Shown: positions 59,258-64,000 of the stretch, piece after piece | How positions within the stretch are numbered: position 1 is the first letter of the stretch | Layout: each line of letters opens with the position of its first letter | Assembly (NCBI GenBank): GCA_900299145.1 | Contig: OMIN01000148.1 | Span: forward strand, 1-64,000 | Length of the DNA stretch: 64,000 nt | Origin: Betaproteobacteria bacterium | GTDB lineage: Bacteria > Pseudomonadota > Gammaproteobacteria > Burkholderiales > SG8-41 | Direction: 5' to 3' | Made by a program: the position numbers and the translations under genes | Notes under the pieces: generated by a model | Told to the model about the DNA's origin: nothing | The model's database searches: none | The model's input: the letters and a program-made list of their open reading frames with translations, nothing else

Positions 59258-60235
59258 ATGAAAATCAGAACCGTGTTGTGCGCATCCATGGTGCCGTTGG
59301 CGCTGTGGGCCGGCAGCGTGACCGCGCAGGACTATCCCACCAAACAAATCTCGCTGGCGATTCCGTTCGCGGCGGGCGGCCCGACCGACACGCTGGGGCG
59401 CAACCTTGCCGTGGTGATGTCGCAGCAATTGAAGCAACAAGTGATCGTGGAAAACGTACCCGGTGCGGGCGGCACCATCGCCAGCAACCGCGTGGCCAAG
59501 GCCAAGCCCGATGGTTACAGTTTGCTGCTGCATCACATTGGAATGTCTACCGCGCCGGCGTTGTATCGCAAGCTGACGTTCAACCCGCTGACGGACTACG
59601 AATACATCGGGCAGGTGGCCGACGTGCCGATGACAGTGATCGCCAAAACCGGTTTGCCGCCGGACAATCTGGCCGAGCTCATTGCCTACGTCAAAAAGAA
59701 CAAGGAGAAACTCAATCTCGGCAACGCGGGCCTGGGTGCAGCCTCGCACTTGTGCGGCCTGCTGTTCATGTCGCGCATTGAAGCGGACATCACCACCATT
59801 CCCTATAACGGCACCGCGCCCGCGATGACCGCACTGATGGGCGGGCAGATTGATCTGATGTGCGATCAAACCACCAACACCACGCAGCAAATCAAATCAG
59901 GTCGCGTGAAGGTTTACGGCGTGACCACCGGGCAGCGCATTCCGAGCCTGTCGATGGTGCCGACCATGGCCGAACAGGGCATGAAGGGTTTTGAAGTATC
60001 GGTGTGGCACGGCATTTACGCATCCAAGGGCACGCCCAAGCCGGTGGTCGACAAGCTGGTGGCGGCACTGCAGGCATCGGTACAGGATGCGCAATTCAAA
60101 TCGCGCATCGGCGAACTGGGCGCGCAAGCGGTGAGCAAGGACAAAGCGACGCCGGAAGGACTGGCCAAACACCTCAAGGCAGAGATCGACAAATGGGGCC
60201 CGATTATCAAGAAGGCGGGGCAGTACGCAGACTGA
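59258..60235 (+). CDS. Bug-family substrate-binding protein (TctC-like)
   Basis: A 325-aa periplasmic receptor. A signal (VLCASMVPLALWAGSVTAQ) precedes YPTKQISLAIPFAAGGPTDTLGRN; KAKPDGYSLLLHHIG and NLGNAGLGAASHLCGLLF mark the pocket. AAAGGAGGAG precedes the ATG. A terminator follows at once, so it is a one-gene unit. The xanthine-oxidase-type genes downstream might use its ligand, by position only. Confidence 0.93.
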   Translation: MKIRTVLCASMVPLALWAGSVTAQDYPTKQISLAIPFAAGGPTDTLGRNLAVVMSQQLKQQVIVENVPGAGGTIASNRVAKAKPDGYSLLLHHIGMSTAPALYRKLTFNPLTDYEYIGQVADVPMTVIAKTGLPPDNLAELIAYVKKNKEKLNLGNAGLGAASHLCGLLFMSRIEADITTIPYNGTAPAMTALMGGQIDLMCDQTTNTTQQIKSGRVKVYGVTTGQRIPSLSMVPTMAEQGMKGFEVSVWHGIYASKGTPKPVVDKLVAALQASVQDAQFKSRIGELGAQAVSKDKATPEGLAKHLKAEIDKWGPIIKKAGQYAD

Positions 60236-60256
60236 GCGTAGATCCGGCTGCCTTAC

Positions 60257-60290
60257 AAAACCCCGTGCGCGCAAGCCACGGGGTTTTTTG
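60257..60290 (+). terminator. Rho-independent terminator
   Basis: The stem AAAACCCCGTG with CACGGGGTTTT has a 9-base loop and runs into TTTTTTG. It lies about 20 bp after the Bug stop. Confidence 0.9.
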
Positions 60291-60429
60291 TTGGTGCGGG
60301 CAATTGCAATTCGCGCAACCTGCCATTAGAGTAAGCGACTCGCATTCTGGGCTGTGCTCTCCAAGGGTGTCGGCTGCGTGCATGTATTTTTCCTGTTTTT
60401 CTCTCTCAACAATCTCGTAATTGCCCGCC

Positions 60430-61302
60430 ATGACGCCGTTTGAACTTGCCGAGCCGCGCAGCCTGCGCGAAGCCGCGTCGCTGCTGGTGGCTGGCGGCGA
60501 ACCAGCGCGCGCCATCGCGGGTGGCACGGCGCTGATGCTGATGATGAAGGCCGGCGTGTTTCAGCCGAAACGGCTGGTGAGCCTGCGCGGGGTGGAGGCG
60601 CGGTATTCAGAGATCAGCGCAACACCCGATGGCAGTTTGCACATCGGCGCGCTGGCGACATTAACGGCGCTCGCGCATGCGGAGGCTGTCAAGAAGGCCG
60701 CGCCGGTCATCACGCAAACCCTGAAAACGCTGTCGAATGTGCGCGTGCGCAATGTCGCCACGGTGGGCGGAGCGTTGGCGCATGGCGACCCGCACATGGA
60801 TTTGCCGCCCGTGTTAACCGCGCTGGACGCCCGGGTGAACACGGTGTCGCCCGGCGGCGGGCGCACGCTGGCGGTGGGCGAGCTTTACACCGGCTACTAC
60901 GAAACCGCGCTGGCGGATGACGAACTGATTGCCGAAGTGATCGTACCGCCACTGGCATCCGCTGCGGCGCAAGGCGGCTGGCGCGCGGTCTACAAGAAAA
61001 TCACCACGCGCGCAGCTGACGACTGGCCCACGCTGGGCATCGCGGTGGCACTGTGCCGGGAAGCAAATCAGGTGAAGGACGCGCGGCTGGTGGTCAGCGC
61101 GGCGACCAATACGCCCGTTCGGCTACTGGCAGCTGAAAACACGTTGCGCGGTGCTGTGCTGGATGCGGCCACGCTGGCGCGTTGTGGTGATGCCGCCATG
61201 GCGGAAGTGGAACTCGCCGGCGATGCGCATGGCTCGTCGGCGTACAAGCGCGAGTTGCTGCGTGTGCATGTGCAACGCGCGCTACGCGAAATCATGGTCT
61301 AA
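60430..61302 (+). CDS. Molybdenum hydroxylase FAD-binding subunit (CoxM/XdhB-like)
   Basis: A 290-aa medium subunit that passes electrons from the [2Fe-2S] subunit to FAD. It shows ARAIAGGTALMLMMKAGVFQPKRLVSLRGVE and SNVRVRNVATVGGALAHGDPHMDLPPVLTALDA, the standard FAD-binding segments of the CO-dehydrogenase/xanthine-oxidase family. The frame is open from a TTG at 60421; the ATG 60430 is taken. The large subunit gene starts 35 bp later. Confidence 0.93.
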   Translation: MTPFELAEPRSLREAASLLVAGGEPARAIAGGTALMLMMKAGVFQPKRLVSLRGVEARYSEISATPDGSLHIGALATLTALAHAEAVKKAAPVITQTLKTLSNVRVRNVATVGGALAHGDPHMDLPPVLTALDARVNTVSPGGGRTLAVGELYTGYYETALADDELIAEVIVPPLASAAAQGGWRAVYKKITTRAADDWPTLGIAVALCREANQVKDARLVVSAATNTPVRLLAAENTLRGAVLDAATLARCGDAAMAEVELAGDAHGSSAYKRELLRVHVQRALREIMV

Positions 61303-61310
61303 AAATATCA

Positions 61311-61330
61311 TCAGTATTTGTTTTTATTGA
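61311..61330 (-). repeat. AT-rich interspersed repeat, copy 17
   Basis: On the minus strand: TCAATAAAAACAAATACTGA, 18 of 20. It lies between CoxM- and CoxL-like genes, 7 bp before the CoxL-like ATG, where no Shine-Dalgarno is seen. Confidence 0.75.
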
Positions 61331-61337
61331 ATAATTT

Positions 61338-63623
61338 ATGGCGACTTCTACGGCAGCAGTAGGCCGCTCGATTCCCCGGCTGGAAGCGCACGCCAAGGTG
61401 ACGGGCCGCGCCGAATACGTGCACAACCTGCGCGTGCCGGGCATGTTGATCGCAAAAGTGTTTCGCGCCACTGTCGCGCACGGGCGCATTCGCACGTTAG
61501 ACGTGAGCGCCGCCCGCGCGTTGCCGGGCGTGTTTGCGGTGTACACCGGTGAGGACATCCGCAAGCTGATTGCCGAGCCGTACTACGGCCCGGCGTTTCA
61601 CGATCAACCAATTCTCGCCATTGGCAAAGTGCGTTATGCCGGCGAACCGGTGGCGGTGGTGTTGGCGGCCGATGCGCATGTGGCGGAAAACGCCGCAGCG
61701 CTGATCACCGCCGAGTACGACGCGCTACCGCCGGTTTACGACGAAGTCGGAGCGATGACTTCCCGTGCAGTGGTGCACGACACACTAAAGCCCGCCGGCA
61801 CCTTCGCCGACCTCAAATATCTGAAAGATAAACGCGACACCAACATCGCGCTGGATTTTCATCTGCGGCGCGGCGACGTGACCAAAGCCTTCGCTGCAGC
61901 CGACCATGTGTTTGAGCACACCTTTCGTACGCAACAGGTGCTGCATTTGCCGCTCGAGCCGTTTGCCTGTGTTGCCGAGCCGGCGGGTGACAAAACGTCG
62001 GGCAGTTTGACGCTGCACAGCTCCACGCAAAGCCCCAGCTTTGTGCGCGCGGAGATTGCACGGCTTCTCGGCTGGCCTGACAACAAGGTGCGGGTGAAGG
62101 TGCCGTATCTGGGCGGTGGGTTCGGCGCCAAAGTGTATGTTAAAGCCGAGGCGCTGGCGGCGGCGTGCGCCATGCTGGCGCGCCGTCCGGTCAAATATGC
62201 GCTGACCATGGAAGAGCAGTTTTACATGATCACCAAGCACGCCACCACGCTGCGCATCAAGAGCGGGGTGACGAAGGACGGCAAAATCACCGCGCGCGAA
62301 TGCGAGGTGTGGTGGAACGGCGGCGCGTACGCCGACATCGGCCCGAGAGTCACCCAAAAATCAGGATTTACTGCCGCAGGGCCGTACGACATCGACAATG
62401 TGCATATCGATTCGTACGCGCTGTATACCAACTTGCCGCCGGCGGGCGCGCTACGCGGCTCTGGCATTCCGCGGCTGGTGTGGGCATATGAAAGCCACAC
62501 TGACATGATCGCGCGCGAGCTGAAGATCGACCCACTGGCGATCCGCCGTAAAAATCTGTTGCGGGAAGGCCGCCCGCAGGCGACGGGCACGCCCATGCGT
62601 GATGCCGCGCTGGATTTGGTGCTGGAGCGCCTGGCCGCGCGCATGGCTTGGGAAAAAGGGTTTGATCGCGGTAGCGGTGCGATCAAGCGCGGACGTGGCT
62701 TGGCCATCGGGTTCAAGGCGAGCATTTCGCCGACGACCTCCATGGCCATTGTCAACATCAGCGCCGATGGCAGCTGCGCGCTGTATTCGAGCACGGTGGA
62801 CATGGGGCAGGGATCCGACACTGCGATGGCGCAAATGGTGTCCGAAGTTACCGGCATTGCGCTGGAGAAAATCACCGTGGTGCATCCGGATACCGATGTC
62901 ACGCCATACGACATGGCGACACTTGGTTCGCGCTCGACCTATCATATGGGCCACGCAGTGAAAAATGCCGCTGAAGACGCGCGCGACAAGTTGCTGGCGC
63001 TGGCGCGCGACGTGGGATTGTCGGCGGAAACCACGCCGATTCCGGATATTTTCCGCAAGAAGTACGGCATGCTCGCCGGAAATATCGTTGGCGTTGGCAG
63101 TTTCATTCCGCCGTATACGCCGCCGGATGCCAACGGCCAAACTGAAAACGCCACGCCGTTCTGGATGATTGGCGCCACCGGCGCCGAGGTCGAAGTGGAT
63201 ACTGAAACCGGCGAATTCAAAGTGACGCGTCTGGTGAATCTTGTTGATGTCGGCAAATCGATCAATCCGTCCATCGTCGAAACCCAAATCTCCGGCGCAA
63301 CGGTGATGCAACTCGGATTTACCTTGACCGAGCAAATGAATTTTGACGCAGGGCAGGTGACTAATGCCTCACTTGCTGATTACAAGATTCCCGGTATCCG
63401 CGATATTCCTTTGATGGAGAACGAAGCCGTTGATGCCAATCAGCGTAGTGGCCCCTTCGGCGCCAAGGGCGTGGGCGAGAGCGGCACCTTTGGTGTATCA
63501 CCGGCGATTGCCAACGCGATTGATGATGCGGTGGGCGTGCGGCTCACAAGCCTGCCGTTGACGGCGGAGGCGGTGTTTCGCGGGTTGTGTAAAAAGGCTG
63601 GCAAACCGCTGAAAGATCATTAA
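61338..63623 (+). CDS. Molybdenum hydroxylase large subunit (CoxL/XdhA-like, molybdopterin-binding)
   Basis: A 761-aa catalytic subunit carrying molybdopterin cytosine dinucleotide. Segments: ARAEYVHNLRVP-like N-terminus (KVTGRAEYVHNLRVPGMLIAK), YLGGGFGAKVYVKAEALAAA, LPPAGALRGSGIPRLVWAYES, and PFGAKGVGESGTFGVSPAIANAI with the catalytic Glu in GVGES. The CO-dehydrogenase active loop with VAYRCSFR was not found, so it is not a true CO dehydrogenase. Expected reaction: hydroxylation of an aromatic or aldehyde substrate. The operon is medium-large-small. Confidence 0.93.
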   Translation: MATSTAAVGRSIPRLEAHAKVTGRAEYVHNLRVPGMLIAKVFRATVAHGRIRTLDVSAARALPGVFAVYTGEDIRKLIAEPYYGPAFHDQPILAIGKVRYAGEPVAVVLAADAHVAENAAALITAEYDALPPVYDEVGAMTSRAVVHDTLKPAGTFADLKYLKDKRDTNIALDFHLRRGDVTKAFAAADHVFEHTFRTQQVLHLPLEPFACVAEPAGDKTSGSLTLHSSTQSPSFVRAEIARLLGWPDNKVRVKVPYLGGGFGAKVYVKAEALAAACAMLARRPVKYALTMEEQFYMITKHATTLRIKSGVTKDGKITARECEVWWNGGAYADIGPRVTQKSGFTAAGPYDIDNVHIDSYALYTNLPPAGALRGSGIPRLVWAYESHTDMIARELKIDPLAIRRKNLLREGRPQATGTPMRDAALDLVLERLAARMAWEKGFDRGSGAIKRGRGLAIGFKASISPTTSMAIVNISADGSCALYSSTVDMGQGSDTAMAQMVSEVTGIALEKITVVHPDTDVTPYDMATLGSRSTYHMGHAVKNAAEDARDKLLALARDVGLSAETTPIPDIFRKKYGMLAGNIVGVGSFIPPYTPPDANGQTENATPFWMIGATGAEVEVDTETGEFKVTRLVNLVDVGKSINPSIVETQISGATVMQLGFTLTEQMNFDAGQVTNASLADYKIPGIRDIPLMENEAVDANQRSGPFGAKGVGESGTFGVSPAIANAIDDAVGVRLTSLPLTAEAVFRGLCKKAGKPLKDH

Positions 63624-63710
63624 CCATGGATAAACTCCGATACACGAATATCGTCAAGATCGTTATTGTGGATTTCCAGCGGCGTCTATCCGTGTTTATC
63701 TGTGGTTAAA
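63621..63710. repeat. Inverted-repeat element between CoxL- and CoxS-like genes
   Basis: The arms 63621-63647 (TTAACCATGGATAAACTCCG and on) and 63684-63710 (TATCCGTGTTTATCTGTGGT inside) are imperfect inverses, about 23 of 27. The TAA stop of the large-subunit gene lies in the left arm. This type (ATCCGTGTTTATCTGTGG) occurs widely in bacterial genomes. Confidence 0.75.
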
Positions 63711-63723
63711 GGGTTTTGTCTGT

Positions 63724-64000
63724 ATGTCCACGAATCGCACCATCACTTTTACCCTTAACGACGCCCCGGTTGCCACCACCGTCGGTACGCATCAGACGTT
63801 ACTCGAGGCGCTGCAAGCGCAAGGCCTCACCGGCGCGCGCGAGAGTTGCGCGCAGGGCTTGTGCGGCTGCTGCACGGTACTGGTCAACGGCACGGCGGTG
63901 TCAGGATGTTTATATCTGGCCGTGTTCGCCGACAAGGCGGACATCAAAACCATTGAGTACAGCCCCGAAGGCCAACTCGATGCCGTGCAGCAGGCCTTCA
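63724..64000 (+). CDS. Molybdenum hydroxylase [2Fe-2S] subunit (CoxS-like), partial
   Basis: The first 92 residues of the small subunit, which holds two iron-sulfur clusters. The plant-ferredoxin-type first cluster is clear: GARESCAQGLCGCCTVLVNGTAVSGC. The second (all-helical) cluster domain should follow beyond the window. The start 63724 has no strong Shine-Dalgarno. It belongs with the two upstream genes as a three-subunit enzyme. Confidence 0.93.
   Translation, partial: MSTNRTITFTLNDAPVATTVGTHQTLLEALQAQGLTGARESCAQGLCGCCTVLVNGTAVSGCLYLAVFADKADIKTIEYSPEGQLDAVQQAF

Noticed and set aside
61338-63623. True aerobic CO dehydrogenase
   Set aside because: The specific active-site loop with VAYRCSFR was not found in the large subunit; a general molybdenum hydroxylase is the safe call.
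1-64000. tRNA, rRNA, CRISPR arrays, prophage, complete insertion sequences
   Set aside because: None could be seen by reading; no transposase, integrase or Cas motif is present in any frame examined.

Overview
The window is a GC-rich chromosomal segment of a free-living bacterium. It most resembles a betaproteobacterium of the Burkholderiales type. The clues are nine Bug-family substrate-binding proteins, a GcvA-like LysR regulator with a DUF2917 neighbour, an OxyR whose redox cysteines fall at residues 199 and 208, and many CoA-linked catabolic genes. I saw no tRNA, rRNA, CRISPR array, prophage or intact insertion sequence.

Layout. 1-7.9 kb: housekeeping and redox genes (a prolyl 4-hydroxylase-like protein, a SelD-type FAD oxidoreductase, fbp, a frameshifted zinc-ribbon protein, a CinA-like protein, a Tat-exported metallo-beta-lactamase-fold protein and a Sco1-like copper protein). 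7.9-12.3 kb: a histidine kinase and a FixJ/NarL-type regulator, then two palindromes, then GlcG-like, ankyrin and Bug genes with overlapping starts. 13.2-17.8 kb: an exopolysaccharide outer-membrane module of the YjbEFGH/GfcABCD kind, in which the GfcC/YjbG part appears fused to YjbH. 17.9-30.9 kb: catabolic genes (Ldh_2 dehydrogenase, PrpF-type isomerase, serine hydrolase, VOC epimerase, type III CoA-transferase, crotonase, alpha/beta hydrolase) with three Bug receptors. 31-36 kb: an oxidative-stress block (rubredoxin reductase, rubredoxin, rubrerythrin, OxyR) mixed with two HpcH/HpaI aldolases; a good OxyR-box candidate lies upstream of the rubrerythrin gene. 36-49 kb: two cytoplasmic sulfatases, 5-formyl-THF cyclo-ligase, a PQQ lipoprotein dehydrogenase, an RraA-like protein, a large exported hydrolase and four Bug receptors. 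49-55.4 kb: crotonase, cupin, DUF2917 and LysR genes, a CMD-family protein, an IlvD/Edd dehydratase, a SET-domain protein and a truncated haemoglobin. 55.4-64 kb: typA, a DEAD-box helicase, a Bug receptor, and a CoxM-CoxL-CoxS type molybdenum hydroxylase that runs off the right end.

The most unusual signal is not a gene. A short AT-rich sequence close to TCAATAAAAACAGATACTTA occurs at least 17 times, in both orientations, roughly once per 4 kb. Nearly all copies are intergenic. About half sit directly in front of a start codon, at sites with no visible Shine-Dalgarno sequence; others lie between convergent gene ends, and one is inside a coding sequence. I do not recognise this family. Conventional inverted-repeat elements, a duplicated gene end, a tandem hairpin array and two clear terminators are also annotated.
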